64,000 nt of DNA, from NCBI GenBank assembly GCA_023105745.1, contig JALGQZ010000015.1, positions 23,603,499 through 23,667,498 on the forward strand. Reading direction: 5' to 3'. The DNA is from Austropuccinia psidii. Taxonomy: Eukaryota > Basidiomycota > Pucciniomycetes > Pucciniales > Sphaerophragmiaceae. The notes below the pieces were generated by a model. That model did no database searches. It worked only from the letters and a program-made list of their open reading frames with translations, and was not told the origin of the DNA. Position 1 is the stretch's first letter. Each line of letters begins with the position of its first letter. Shown piece by piece: positions 45,596 to 58,447 of the stretch. A program made the translations under genes and the position numbers.

Positions 45596-47113
45596 TGTCA
45601 CAACCATGGAAATTCACCATCTTGGCCCTCAATATGGCATATCCATGCCATATCCAATATATGGCCATTTGGCCATATCCATAATCATTGGCCAAATTGG
45701 CTGTTGTCATATCTTATGGCCTTAATAGTCATTTTATCATCTGGGGCCAACAAGGCCCCTTCACCATCATCAGGCCATTATAGGCTGTCTCTGTGCTTTT
45801 GGGCATCTTGGGTATTTTCCATACAACAGGGAAAATACAGCCCAAAAGCCTGTATTTGGCTCTTTAAGGTTTAAATACAGTTTGCGCATTTGGCTGTATT
45901 TAGCCATTGAGGCCATATTTCTCATGTATTATTTGAAATATTCCCATAAGGCCCTATCAGGCCTTATGGGGCTTAAATGCCAGCTTTGTGCATTTCGCCC
46001 ATTTTTTGCGCACTTTGCGCAAATACATTTTTTAAGCTGTATTAGCTGCATTTGGCCAAAAACCCAAAGATGGTCAAATACCCCAAAAACCACTTTGTCA
46101 CATCTGAAGCTTCCAAAACCCAAATTTCATACATCTTCTCCTGCCATCAATCCAAAACACCTTTGGCCCACTTCAACCTTCAATACCCAAAAGTGCCATA
46201 TATGGTGTTATACACCATTATGCATCTTTTTTAAGCAGCAATCCAATGGTGGCAATTTCAAATGGTTCTTTCAACTTTTCAACAGGTCATCAAGGCGCAC
46301 CTTCCAGAGGATTCATCAAGGCTCATGGGCAAGTGTCATAATCTCAAATGCCAATGACGTCATCAAGAAATCAATTGTTATTTGCATTCACAGTATTCCT
46401 CCAAGAGAATACTGGCTGTTCATTCTCAAGGCATATTCAAGAGGCAGTTCCAAAACAATGTGTAAAGGGTCAATGCTCCACCAATCCACCTTGGCAACCC
46501 AATTCATTCAGTACAGTCTTAATTAATCAAGACCTGTATTTTCAATCATACATCATGGGAAAATCATTCAACACAGTTCATTTCCCAATCTGGCAAGGTA
46601 TACACTCCATCAGACAATCAATACAGCTTCCAGTATTCAATACAGAACCACTGCTAGACTGAAGGATTCAAGCTCTCAACCTTTCATGTATAACAGCTTC
46701 CTTTTACCTTGGGGGGTTTTTTCCCCATTTAGTTAATATATTTTGATTTTATTTTACCTTTATTTATCTTACCATTTTTGTTAAGTCAATACTGATATTA
46801 TCAAGTCAGTCATTTAGCACCTTTTCTCTTTTCTTTCTTTGCCTGTCGATGTATATTTGGTGGTCATATCCTTACTAATTCCATTGTTCATTTTGGCAGG
46901 TTTAAACAGTGATTAAGGACTTACTTGGTTGCCTCTTTGGCCATTTGGATTCTCATTTCTCTTATTGAATCTCATCTTTGTACTTGCATCCTTCTTAGAG
47001 AAATTCAATTCTTCATTTTTGTGTTCTTTATTTCTTTGGAGTCTTCCAACTGAGTTCCCTGATTGCTGAGTACCAGGCCACTCTTGTTTTTCTGTCCAAG
47101 AGCCCCTGTGAAA
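45596..47113 (+). repeat. CH LTR, 3' LTR of CH-1 (about 1.5 kb)
   Basis: Starts TGTCACAACCATGG, ends GAGCCCCTGTGAAA (family end TGTGACA). Rich in GGCC and GGCCAT in its first 500 bp. The open frames at 45557-46662 follow no family and are LTR noise. Confidence 0.85.
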
Positions 47114-48084
47114 CCTTATTTTTCACCTCCCATCTTAAATCCAGAGGAAGATGCTTGAACCCATCAAATGGGTATTAGTATTAAAGCTGTGACTCAGGGC
47201 TATCCAATGGTACTAGCCAAATTGAGCTAGCAGCAGAACTACACAAGTTATGGCCACAATAAGGTCAAATAAGGGTGAATAAAATATTCACCTCTCATCT
47301 AACTTCTACAGGTTTAGTGTGAGATACCTAAAGTGAGGTCTGTTTGTAAAGCAAAATATCAGGGCTATCTGATGGTGACTTTCATATCCACATATCTCAT
47401 CCAGAACAAAAGGTATGGTGCAAACAAGCTCCATACAGATTTTAAGCCAATCACACATAGGTACAAAAGATCTTGTACATGGAATAACTTTAACATATTG
47501 AATGATAGCCATATAAAATGAGGTACCATTATGTAGAAATCATTCAGGGATACAAAATGAGCCAACTTTGAGCTTCATATCTCAAAGAATGACAAAGGTA
47601 TGGCAGTTTGACACTCCATATCATTCTGAGCCACATACAGGCTATACAGGCATTTTGAAAACCACAAGCCAGTCCTTGGAAGTTAAAAAATAATCACTTC
47701 CTCTATGTGGAAAGGTGTAGAAGACTTTTCACCCAAGTTCAGGATAAAAAGGGGCCTTTTCTCCACCTGAAAAGGTTTCCTCATCCTGCCATTCAATTCC
47801 TACATAGTAAAACTTTTAAAAACAGTCATAATCTTGGAAAATAATCAATTTATACTTTAAACTTTAGTATTTTAACTCTTATCATAGTAACCCAACTGGT
47901 AAGACTGTACCCAGGGCTTTCAACAGTGCTCACCACCACTATTTTGTAATATTCAAGTGCTTATTACTTGCTTTCAGACCTTTATTATCTATAATCCAAC
48001 CACTTTTAAATTAATTTTACCATGTCAGAGTCATAGTTCAAGCTGTAAATATCCTTATTACACCTTCATCATAGACTCAGCCTG
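47114..48084 (+). repeat. R2 LTR piece, 5'-truncated
   Basis: Aligns with 17921-19114 (CACCTC...AATCCAGAGGAAGA, ACTAGCCAAATTGAG) and ends ACTCAGCCTGACA at 48084. About 220 bp of the LTR start are missing, cut where CH-1 ends. Confidence 0.75.
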
Positions 48085-48853
48085 ACATAAAAAAAGCTAC
48101 AAGATTTAAAAACCCTCCATATATTATGCCAAAATTTAATGAAATATTGCAAAGACCCATCATTATCCTCCAAGCTGGATGAAGTCTGGAAAAAAGAATA
48201 GGATGAGGGAAAGTTCCACCTCCTTGATGTCATACTTTATCAAAGGACCAAACACACATGTGTTATGACCTTCAAAGATATAACTCTGATAAACACTAGA
48301 CTACATGAATGCCATGATAGTGTTGTATCTGGTCATCTCCCAGAAGATAGGACAATGGAGAGGGTGAAAATTGCTCTTTGTGGCCAAACTGGAAAAACAA
48401 TGTAGCAGATTATTTCCAGACTTGTGAAAAATGACAAAAGGCAAATAGAGCCGCAGGCAAAAAATTTGGAATAATGATCCAAATCCAAGAACCAAAATGC
48501 CCATGGTAAATAGTTCACATGGATTGGGTAACAGCCTTACCTTCATGAGGAGACAATATTTTCCATGCCTTCCTAGTACTAGTTGAAAGATACAGAAAAA
48601 CCCCAATTTTCTTACCATGTCATAAAGATGATTCAGCTATGGACACAGCCATAATGTTATGGAATAGATTAAATAGTCATATAGGCTTATTAATAAATAT
48701 GATAAGTGAACAAAATTAAAAAAGAAGAATGGCTACTTGAGGAAGATATAACTAATGCTGATAAGCTATTAAGAATGTTCAGACATGAAATAAGACCTAC
48801 AGAATAGAAAATTTAAGCATTATTGAGCTTGAAGACTGATAAATTCTAAAGAA
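48085..48853 (+). pseudogene. R3 pol piece (R3-3): integrase start joined to pol tail
   Basis: 48090-48710 matches R3-2 from the end of the connection segment into integrase (SSKLDEVW, HTCVMTF, HECHDSVVSGHL, then VTALP and HKDDSAMDTAIMLW). At about 48712 it jumps to the pol tail (EEWLLEEDI...LLRMFRHE), so the integrase core is deleted. It is cut at 48853 by the Copia LTR. Confidence 0.7.
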
Positions 48854-49200
48854 TGTTAGATTTCTGCAGCTCTTCCCCCGACTGAAACCTAATCTAAGTA
48901 TAGGTTAGGTTCTGGCCCACGTCCCCCTCCTATTTATTATCTCCCGCTCCCTACCTCTTACGGCGTGCGACCATCTTTTTCTAGTTTTCTCCTCTTCCCC
49001 ATCACATAAAAAAAACTCCCAATTTTCCTTTCACTTTTTTTCTTTTTGTTTCATATCTCTCTCTACTCACGATTTTGCTGTTTCATACTATACTCTTGTG
49101 AGCCCACTAATACCGTAATACCATCATCTTTGCATCTGCTGTTTATCACTTCTAATTCATTGTTTGTCCTTAGTTTGATATTTCTAAACCTCAATAGATT
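48854..49200 (+). repeat. Copia 5' LTR (end not exactly placed)
   Basis: Starts TGTTAGATTTCTGCAGC. It contains C-rich promoter-like sequence and T-rich pyrimidine tracts. A plausible end is ...GATTTACA at about 49204; I see no clear tRNA primer match, so the end is uncertain. Confidence 0.5.
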
Positions 49201-49227
49201 TACAGTCTCAATCAAGGAAAGAACGAT

Positions 49228-49920
49228 TTGTATCCAATAAACAAACTTAGTAAAAGCATCCCAACACTATCTGAGGAAAACTACCTGGAATGGAGGCTTT
49301 TTATATCAATCTACCTAAGACAGAAGAAGCTGTTGTCATACTGCAACAAGCCAATCACTTCAGCATTGGATTCCACAAAGCCGACTAAGGCAGAGAGCAA
49401 TGAAGCCTGTGCCCTCATAACAAGCCCACTAGGCTCCCAAACATTCTCTGAACTTTTCAATGAGGTAACTTCTCAAAATAGTCAAAAACTCTGGAAGGGA
49501 ATAAACAAATGATTTGCTTCCTCCTCTTGAAGTAGTAAAGCCAGAGTATGGAGTTGGTTTCTCAAAGTCACATATCAGAATGACCTTAGAACATTCATAT
49601 CAGAATGATGTCAATATCTCAAAAAAATCTCCTCAGTAGGACTGGAGGTTGGAGACATAATCTTAGCATTCACCATCCTCACTAAACTTCCTGAAGAATT
49701 CCAACCCCTAGTTGAGAAAAGCACTCTAAATGCCAAACAACAAGGAAATCCTGAAAATGTACTAAAGATACTCCATGAAAAGGCTTTAAAAGGGGAAGCA
49801 CTATCAAGTGAGTCATCTAAGGCTGTAGCTCTCAATTGCAAAACATTTCCATCAAAAACTGTTCACTACTGTGCAAAGGGTAAGCACAACCCACTAGTAA
49901 AAAGCCACGGAACCAAAATA
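49228..49920 (+). pseudogene. gag: Copia gag
   Basis: 49228-49512 begins MYPINKLSKSIPTLSEENY and has the LSEENYLEWR pattern of Copia gag N-termini (UBN2 type). Frameshifts follow; the rest is in pieces to 49850 (LPEEFQPLVEKSTLN, then HYCAKGKHNPLVKSHGTKI, a knuckle-like segment). Confidence 0.7.
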
Positions 49921-49956
49921 TGTTGGCAACTGCACCCGGAACTCAGGTCAGAGAGA

Positions 49957-50295
49957 ATGAAAGAAAAAGCTCAGTCAAACTTTACCCTTGCTCGAGCTCT
50001 CCTAACCCAAAAGGGAAACAAACCAACCACTGTCTCTCTAGTCCTGGATACAGGAGCATTGAATCATATGTTCAAAGACAAACGCTTTTTCTCATCAATC
50101 TCACCATGCTATAGAAAAATCTTACCCAGATGGAATAGTTCATCACTAAAAGCAGAAGCCATCAGAACTGCCAAAATCATCAACTGGCGAGGAAAAACCT
50201 GGAATCTGAATAACAGCCTATATATACCAGCGCTAACTACTAATCTACTCTGCCTAACTCACCTTGCCTCCTCAGAAACCACAATCAAGAAGTAG
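49957..50295 (+). pseudogene. Copia protease
   Basis: Open for 112 codons. VLDTGALNHMFKDKRFF (about 50041-50090) holds the catalytic DTGA followed by the H-M-F pattern usual in Copia proteases. It ends at a stop before the GAG-pre-integrase region, which continues broken to about 50520 (HNQPWHDQLGHMNNASI-like). Confidence 0.75.
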
Positions 50296-50537
50296 AAAAA
50301 GCACTACAAGGTTTACCTAGATAGGGAGATCAAGCCATCCTTTATATGTTCCATAACTCACTCAGTACTGGAAACAAAAATACAACTACCAAAAGATCTA
50401 TGTTATCACACCAAGCACCGTAATCAACCATGGCATGATCAACTGGGGCACATGAACAATGCCAGCATCGCAAAGCTAGTTCACAGCCAAAAAGGCAAGC
50501 AAAGCTGTGATATCTGTCTTAAAGAAAAATAACCCCC

Positions 50538-51038
50538 TTGCCTTTCTCCTCAAGATTCGTACCTGCAACCTCCATTCTAGAAAACATCTATCTCCACCTA
50601 TGTGGACCCATATCCACACCAACCGTATCTGGATATCAATACTTCATGATTATTATTGATCAATTCAGAAAGTTCATCTCAGTCAAACTTCTGAAACGCA
50701 AAACCAAAGCATTCACCCACTTCAAAGAATTCAAAAATTCTGCCGAAAACTTTCACTCAGAGAAAATCAAGATAATCATCTCAGATGGAGGAGGTGAGTT
50801 CAAGAACAACTCTTTTGAACAATTATGCTCCAAAAGCGGCATTAAACATTGTTTTGGTCCAGCTTACACCCCGCAACACAACGGTATCTGCAAGAGAGGA
50901 AACCACTCCATTATTTAAAAAGCTAGATGCCTGCTAATCCACTTGCTCTGCCAATGAAATTTTGGGGTGAAGCCATAGCAACCACCGCTTTTGTATGCAA
51001 CCTAATACCAAAACAAAACGACTACACAAGGCCGTTTG
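50538..51038 (+). pseudogene. pol: Copia integrase core, truncated
   Basis: 50538-50918 is open for 126 codons. GYQYFMIIIDQFRKF carries the first Asp, IISDGGGEFKNNSF the second, and PQHNGICKRGNHSII sits where NG(I/V)(A/S)ER with the Glu is expected, so the Glu is Lys (CKRG). It runs past a stop to 51038, where the R2-4 LTR begins; the rest of pol would be right of R2-4, outside the window. Confidence 0.75.
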
Positions 51039-52477
51039 TGTCAGGGTGAATCTATGATGAGAGTATTAAAGAGTATTTACAACTCTTATCTATGAATGTG
51101 ATACAATAAATAAAGATTTAAAAGGGTTTTATAAGAGTTAAAGATGGTTTAATTTAATAATAAGAGGGCTTTACTATAAGGAATATAGTGGTGGTGAGCG
51201 CTGTTGAAAGCCCTGGGTGCAGCTTTACCTGTTGGGTGACAATAATAAATACTACAATACTTTAAGTTAAGAGTATACCTGGTTATTAGCCAAGAGTAAA
51301 ACTGTTTTTGACAGTTTACTACGTAGGGTATTCAAGAGCAGGATGATGAGACAATTCTGGCTGTGAAAAAGCCTCCTCTTATCCTGAAATGGGGTGGAAA
51401 GGGTGCTAGACCTTTCCACGTAGAGGAAGTGAAGATTTTTCACTCTCTAGGACTGATTTGTGGTTTGGAAACAGCCTGTATAGCCTGTATTTGGCCCAGA
51501 TGTGGTTTTGAAACCACATCTGGGCAGTCTTCACCAATACAGGGTGACAATTTTCATCTGGGGACCTCACAGCCTGATTCTGACGTATATGACGCATAGA
51601 ATGCTGTACAGAAACTGTATGGGACACCAGTATTGACTGACTTATGAGGAATTGAAGTATTAACATGCTTTTTTGTCTGTTTGACACCTCATAATCAAAG
51701 TACGACTGTATCCTGTCATAATACAGCTGTATTGGTCATATTGTGGGATTATAACCTTCAAATGGCCATAACTCTGTCAGTTTTTGAGATATCATGCTCA
51801 ATGTTGGTTCATTGAATAGCTCTGTATGAGCTCTACACAATGGTACCCAGTTTGGTATGGCTATCATTAAACAGGACAAAGTTATCCGATGTACAAGGTT
51901 TTTTTGTACATAGGCATGGTTTGGGCAAAAGCTGTATTGAGCTTGTTTCCCTCATAACTTCTGTTATAGTTGAGATATGAAGAAGTGGATGGCACCATCA
52001 GATAGCCCTTATTTTGCCCTTTCTAAAAATACCCCACTTCAAGTATCCCACACTAAAACTGTAGAAGCTAGATGAGAGGTGAATGTTTTGTTCACCCTTA
52101 TTTGGCCTGAAATTGACCATAACTCCAGTAATATTTGTGCTAGCTCAGTTTTGCTGGTACCATTGGATACCCCTGGCTTAGAGCTTCATTTTGACTACCC
52201 AATTGATGGGGTTAAGCCTCTCTTTCTAGATTTTAGATGAGAGGTGAAAATTAAGGTTTATGCTCAGCAATAACTTTGAGCAGGAATAACTTTGTTATTT
52301 CTTGTCCTATGGTAATGGGACTTATGTTTTCAGAAAGAAGTGAGTTTCCTCTTTCCTTTGATACCTTTTGAGCTGATTTGGCTCAGCTCCATGTTTTGGT
52401 GGTATGTTGGCTATACCATTGGTTTATGGTATTTTGGCTGTCATGCTTGTGCTCTGGTTTTGAGTCACAGGCTGACA
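51039..52477 (-). repeat. R2-4 3' LTR (1439 bp)
   Basis: Minus strand starts TGTCAGCCTGTGACTC at 52477 and ends ATTCACCCTGACA at 51039. Same subtype as 17703-19114. A purine tract (AGAGGGAGGGTA on the minus strand) precedes it. Open frames inside (51363-51687) are noise. Confidence 0.85.
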
Positions 52478-52545
52478 TACCCTCCCTCTAAAAAAGGCTC
52501 ATCATTGATGAGACTGTTCAGTCCTCCTAGAGGCCCTGAATCTCC

Positions 52546-53902
52546 TTAGATGAAGGTTCCCATCTGGTTTTCTGCCAACCATTTGTCTTTATCAGCTGTC
52601 TTGTGCTTGAATCTGACTAAGTATTGTCTTTGATCCTTTTCATTGATTCTGATCTTCCTGGCCATGATGATATTACTCACAGGTCCTGGGGAGTCCTCCA
52701 ATTCCACTATGTCAGGTGGTGTGGGGTTCTTCTTCCTGGAGGGGAATTTATCCTCCTCTGTTTGGAAGTATGGCTTGACCAAACTTACTGGGAAGACTCG
52801 GTGCTTCCTGTAAAATTCCTCTGTAAGTTTGACTTCCACTGCATTCTTTCCTATCAACCTAATGATAGTGAAAGGCCCTACAAATGAGTCCCTCATCTTC
52901 TTGGGTCCTTTAAGATTATTAAAGTTCAGTGTAGACACTAGCACCTGGTCCCCTTCCTTAAAGTCAGGTTCCATGTGTGTCTTGTCCCACCTCTGCTTAT
53001 TACATTCTTTTGCCTCAGATATGCATTTGGCAGCTGTGTCACAAGCCCTCTTCCACATATCATGGAAGTCTTTGGTTGTGGGGTGGATTGTTAGAAGAAT
53101 CTTCTTTGAGTGATCCACAGGAAACAGGGGATTCCACCCTTTCTCTACCACTGCAGGTGTTTTTCCTGTTGTGGAGTGTTTACTTGTATTATAAGCCAGC
53201 TGGACAGCTGGTAGAAGGGTAACCCAGTCATGGGTGTATCCTTCATGGTCCTTGTATTCCATGCCATAGGCACAGAACCTTCTAAGGATTTCTTCCATCG
53301 TCTGGATCATCCTCTCAGCTAGGCCATCTGTTTGGGCATGGTAAGCTGTGGAAAAAGCAAGCTTGGTGCCAAGCATGTCATACAAGTTGGTCCAAAATTC
53401 AGATGTGAATTTTGGGTCCCTATCACTAATGATAATTTGAGGGACTCCACAGGTAGATATGATGTTATTCCAAAATAACAGGGCAGTATCCATGGCTGTG
53501 TCCTCCTTGTGGCATGGTAGACACCTCATACTCTTGCTGAACCTATCAACTATGATTAGGCAGGCATTGTAGTTTTCTTTGCCTCCCATGACAAGTCCTG
53601 TGACCCAGTCCATGTTGATGGTTTCCCATGGGTGCTTGGGTTCCTCTATGTGCTGAAGTAACCCATACTTCTTCCCATATTTCCTGTTTGCCTTTTGGCA
53701 TCTTTCACAGGTGTTGATGTATTCACTCAACTCCTGCTCCCACTTGGGCCACCAAGCTGTGCTTGCTACCCTCTATTTGGTCCTGTCTTCACTCATGTGT
53801 CCCATATAGGGGCAGTAATGGCATTCCTGCAGGATCAATGTGATGTGGTCTCTGTCTACCACTGTGAGTGCACTTGTGTGTTTTTCTCTGTGGTAGAGCA
53901 GT
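52546..53902 (-). pseudogene. pol: R2-4 integrase and pol tail
   Basis: Open for 394 codons from 53730 to 52546. The finger HYCPYMGH...CERCQK starts upstream of a single TAG near 53773. The core D,D-E is intact: MDW (about 53615), SDRDPK (about 53425), AERM (about 53318). It ends in the chromodomain-like QYLVRFKHK segment. The last residues differ from R2-1, with an early stop (NQMGTFI). This is the longest intact integrase in the window. Upstream coding continues across the solo LTR at 56084. Confidence 0.88.
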
Positions 53903-56083
53903 TGTGAGCCTGTGAGGTATGTATGACATACTCATAAGGCCACAAATGATTTTATAAACAGTTAATTTTGTCTTAAACAGACTTTTTGGTTGAATTTAAA
54001 ATAAAAAATAATAAAAAATAAGTATAACTTTTTTTTTGGATAAACAAAGTTATAAATATTATGTCATTTTTGGATTCTACACCAAAAATAACCTAGGGTA
54101 CACCCATAGGGTGTTATACCCAAAACCACTTATTTTTTATGTTATTGGAAGATTTAAGAATCTCACAGTACCAATGTAACTTTTTTAACATTTTTTTAAA
54201 ATTGTTAAATTTAAGCTTAATTAAGCTTAAATTTAAAGTTGCATAAGGTTTATGCAAACTTACCAAAATTTTAGTTAAAATTGAGGTGTGGTGTATATTT
54301 ACTGAATTGGGGAAGGATTTGCCATACAGAATGTAAATCCTGCGTGAGCTCAATTTAAAAGGGTTTAAGGCCATAGTATGGCTTTGAATAAATAAAAGCG
54401 CAAAATCCACGCAGAAAGGTGGGACAAAGGAAAAAGACCAAATAGAGCTGGGGTACCCAACTTTTTGGATCTGCAAGGATTCAATTAAGGTTGTCCACCT
54501 GTATTGGAGGATTTTCAACCTTATTTAAACTTTAAGATTAGACTTTGATCCAACCTTAAGGTTTAAACTGGTTTTATCCCAAATTGAACAGGAATTTCAA
54601 GCTGCCAAAGGGTAAATCCCAATATGCAGGCTTGAAATCAAGGTTTTAAGAACTGTCAGAGCTTAATTAAGCTTAAAAACCTTAAATAAGCTTAAAACTT
54701 TAAAGTTTCAAGCATTAAAACCTTATCAGAACTTGAGGTTTGGTGTGTTTTGCTATTTTACGTGGAAAAATAGCAATAACTTCAAAAATTCATTAAAAAT
54801 CCAATTCTTAATGGATTTGCTTGAAAATTTCACACAACTTAGAATTTAATATTATCAATATATAAATTAAATTTTAAGTATCTTTTATAAATAAATTTCC
54901 TGGGTAATTAGCCTGGAAATGTACTCTTTTAATTAAACTCACAGAAATTTATGATTTCTTTAAAAATTAATTAAAAATTGAGTTTAAGAGATTTCTACTT
55001 GAAACTCTATTTTTAAGTTGTTCATGTGATGAACTTTAATATAAATAAATTTATTAATATTAAAAACTTAAAATAATTAGCTTAAATGAGGATGAAAGTT
55101 ACATGGAGTTAAGAATAACACTGGAAACTTTAAATTGGAATTAAAAATAAGTTTCCTTAAGTTAAGAACTTTATTTTTAAGCATGGTTTTTCAGTTTTGA
55201 CCTGAGCACGCCCTCTATATTCATTATTAATCATGAGAGCTGCTCTGAAGACATAAAAAGAGTCTTTTCATCACTGTTTTTGTCCATCATTCATTATTAA
55301 TCCAATCATATTAGAAATTTAAAGAGGTAAAGGTTTATTAAATATAAAAGCTTATTATTAAAAGTAATTCTTAAGTTATTTTTATTCTTTATTTATTCAA
55401 ATTAAAGAATTGAAGCCATAGAATTTAGATTATTGTTGTAATCACCAATAATATATTTCATTATATAAAATTATCATTTTAAATATCTTTTAAAATCCAC
55501 AAATTCCTCTCAAAAACTCTTTAATCATAATTTATATTATAAGAAGTTGTTTTATATTTAAATTTATTGATTTTTGACGTGTTTTTTTTACTTATAACCT
55601 TTATTTAGTATAATAACTGTTGTATTAGACTTGTTGTATTAAATAAATCTTATAAGTAAGTTTTCTTTAAAGTTCTATATTTTTTTTATCTAAATATTAG
55701 TTTTTTTATTCTAAAAGAATTATTTCTGCACAGTGTGTGTTTAATTCTTTTTATAACTAATATTTATATTATTTATAAGTGGTTAATATTCATATTTTCC
55801 ATGTGTAATTGTCTCATTAAGAGCTTTACACTTCTTATTGTTATAACTGTCAGTGACTATAACAATAATAGAATAATTATAATTTATTATAATAATTATT
55901 ATTTTTTATTATTATATTATTATAATAATAATTAAATCTATTTTTTTATGTATAATTATTTTTAATAATTATATTTAAATTTGTGGTTGTAATATTTTAT
56001 TATATTATATTTTTCTACTGAGGACAGTCATAGTACTCTTGATATTGTTACTATTATAAAGAGTTTCATAGACAAACCTTAAA
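53903..56083 (+). repeat. Solo LTR, R3-like subtype, target duplication GCAGT (2181 bp)
   Basis: Starts TGTGAGCCTGTGAGGTATG, ends ACCTTAAA (family CCTTACA), with GCAGT at 53898-53902 and 56084-56088. Removing it and one GCAGT restores the R2 pol frame at DGLL. It includes an AT-only stretch (55855-55935) able to fold into a long hairpin. Open frames in it (54114-54518, 55735-55935) are noise. Confidence 0.92.
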
Positions 56084-58447
56084 GCAGTCCATCTATAAGG
56101 AAAAACTTGTTATCATTATAGGCCCTCAACCAGGGTTCTTCCAGTTGGGCTTCCAGTTCTGGACTCCTGTATTTTTGTTGAAGGAGTTGTAGTAGTATGC
56201 CACACTGTTTGTGTTTGGCATAAGACTTCAGTACTGCATTAAAAAATTCATTGTGCAGTTCAGAGGAACTTATTCCCAATATGGGAGTTTCTGTCTCCTC
56301 TGATTCAGTGTTTCCACTGTCAGGGGTACCACTCTCTGGTGCCCATTCAGAAAATCTGAAGTTCTTCCTCCTATCTATTTCCATGAAATGGATAGGGATT
56401 TTGGCTGCAACTTCAGGGTCTTAAGCTTGATTGCTCTTGACATTATCCAGTAGCCATCTGCTAAGGCCATCTGCATTGGTATGACTTTTACCTTCTTTGT
56501 ATATGATGGTCATGTTCCCTCTATACTCTTGGATGGCTATTTGCCATCTCAGCATGTGTCTATTTGTATTATTCATGTTTAGTAAAGAATTAAAGCCTGT
56601 GCAGTCTGTGTAGACTTCAAAGACTGCACCCTCCAGATAATAATGGAGTTTTTCTAGAGCCCAGACTAGACATAGACATTCAGTCTGGGTGGCCCCATAC
56701 CTGGCTTCTGAATCTTTCAGCTGCCTTAAGATGTAGCAAAGCACTCCTTCTCTTGGTTCACCATCCACAATTTGTCTTTGGTGAAGGGCTGCTCCTAGGC
56801 CTTGACTGCATGCTGCATCTATATATAACTTGAATGGTAGTTCAAAGTCAGGCAAGATGAGCACAGGTGCATTAGTGAGTTCATATTTGATCCTCTCATA
56901 AGCATAACTCCTTTCCTTGGTTATTTCAAAAACTACATCTTTTGAGCATAACTTCTATAAACTACTAGTTATGTGTGCAAAGGCTTTGATGTGGTTTCTA
57001 TAGTAGCTAGCAAGCCCAAGAAAGGATTGCATCTATTTGATGCTTTTTGGTGCTGGCTTTTGCAGTACTGCTGCTACTTTGTTCTGGTAAATTGCCAGAC
57101 TAAGACCTGAGACTTTATGTCCTAGAGCCAGTAACTCTTGTTGGCCAAAATTGCATTTTTTAAGTGAAATTTTGAGATTTATGGGTGTGCATTTACTTAG
57201 TACTCTGTCTATGTATTACACATGGTCCTCCCATGTCTCTGAGTATATAATGATATCATCAATATATACTACTATGCAGCCTTGCAATATTTCATCTTGA
57301 AATATCGTGTCCATCATCCTTTGGAAGTGGGCTGGTGCATTCTTGATGCCAGATGGCATTCTAGTGTACTCTTATATGCCCATATGGCATATTATTCTGA
57401 GTAATTTCATGGAGTTTTGTTTAACTCCATTCTGGTGGAAACCTTTCATACAATCCATTTTGGTTATGTATTTGGATTCAGCCAGTTTATCCAAGGCATG
57501 AGGTATCCTGGGTATAGGGTACCTGTCTGATTTTGTGTAGTTATTCAGAGCTCTGAGATCTCCACACAGTCTAGACTTGCAATCATGCCATGTGATTAGG
57601 ACAGGGGTGTTGATTTCCACTATTTCATTATGTCCAATCTTCCTGATGACATCCATATCCAGGAGTTCATTGATATGTTTCTCAATTTCTTTCATGGTTT
57701 CCAGGCTTGCTAGATAAGGAAGTCTCCTCAGCATGGGTGGATAAGGCCTTTCCACATCCAGATATAGTTCTATATCATGGCCTTTGATCTTGCCTAATGG
57801 TTCTTCACAAATGGCAAATGCTGGTCTGTTCTGTCTCAGCATCTTCAGTCAAATTAGTTTTTGTTTACTGGTGAGGGTAGTGCTAAACTGTCCCTCTCTG
57901 AATTCCTTCAGAAGTTCTTCTAGTGGGTCTTTAGAAGATATCTGTTATATATAAAGTGAAAATTTCTTTTCCTTGTTAGTACCAATGGTGATTTGCCTAT
58001 TTTTACTGTTGTAAATGTCTATGCCATACACCCTCTGGTAATCTGTTCCCAGTAAAAACCCTTGGATTTGGGCATCATCAAGCACTACAAACTCTGGGTT
58101 GAGTCTGATATTACCCTTCCTGTGGGGTATAATTATCTCTTTGATAATTATTCCAATGGAAGTCATCTTCCCTGATGCACTTAAAAGTTCTTTGCCTTAG
58201 TGGGCAAGAGCTGATTTTCCCAGTTTTGGAAGTGGGTATCCAGATAGTTTCTGGCCACTATGGAGCAGTGTGCTCCACTATCAATTATAAGTGGGTGCTG
58301 AGCATTGTCAATACAAACAGTCATTTTTGTGGGTGTCCCATGTATATATGCCATTCCTTTGGTTGGTGTAACCAGGAATGTTTGTGAATTTTGTGTGTGT
58401 TTGCACAAGTTCTTGTTAGCAGTGTCCTGTGGCATGCCTGCTTCCAT
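56084..58447 (-). pseudogene. pol: R2-4 protease, RT and RNase H
   Basis: Protease: 58447-58181 with the active-site motif IDSGAHCSIV, then a stop, and 58166-57945 as its C-terminus (GFLLGTDYQRVYGIDIYN). RT: 57842-57372, then on with stops; YIDD is near 57263-57274. RNase H: 56864-56421 with LYIDAACSQG, TQTECL and VYTDCTGF, so the acidic residues remain. The connection segment is 56384-56084. Stops are seen near 57370, 57218, 57034 and 56421. Confidence 0.85.

Larger units (their letters stand above)
41361..47113 (+). mobile_element. Chromodomain Gypsy element CH-1, 5'-truncated
   Basis: Protease end, RT, RNase H, integrase, chromodomain, 3' untranslated region with a direct duplication, purine tract AAGGTGGGGGGTAC and 3' LTR. 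No gag or 5' LTR. Integrase and chromodomain order place it among fungal chromoviruses (Tf1/MAGGY-like). Confidence 0.85.
48854..51038 (+). mobile_element. Ty1/Copia element, 5' part
   Basis: Plus strand: LTR start, gag, zinc-knuckle-like segment, protease, start of integrase; then cut at 51038 by R2-4. Integrase before RT is the Copia order. It is less AT-rich than its surroundings (for example 48880-48980). The left flank AAGAA (48849-48853) is the likely target half. Confidence 0.8.

Noticed and set aside
45557..46662. Three frames of 104-214 codons
   Set aside because: They sit inside the CH-1 3' LTR and are not conserved in the other CH LTRs.
55855..55935. AT-only hairpin, possibly an origin or MITE
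   Set aside because: It is part of the solo LTR and a similar run is in the sister LTR near 29100-29170; no target repeats of its own.
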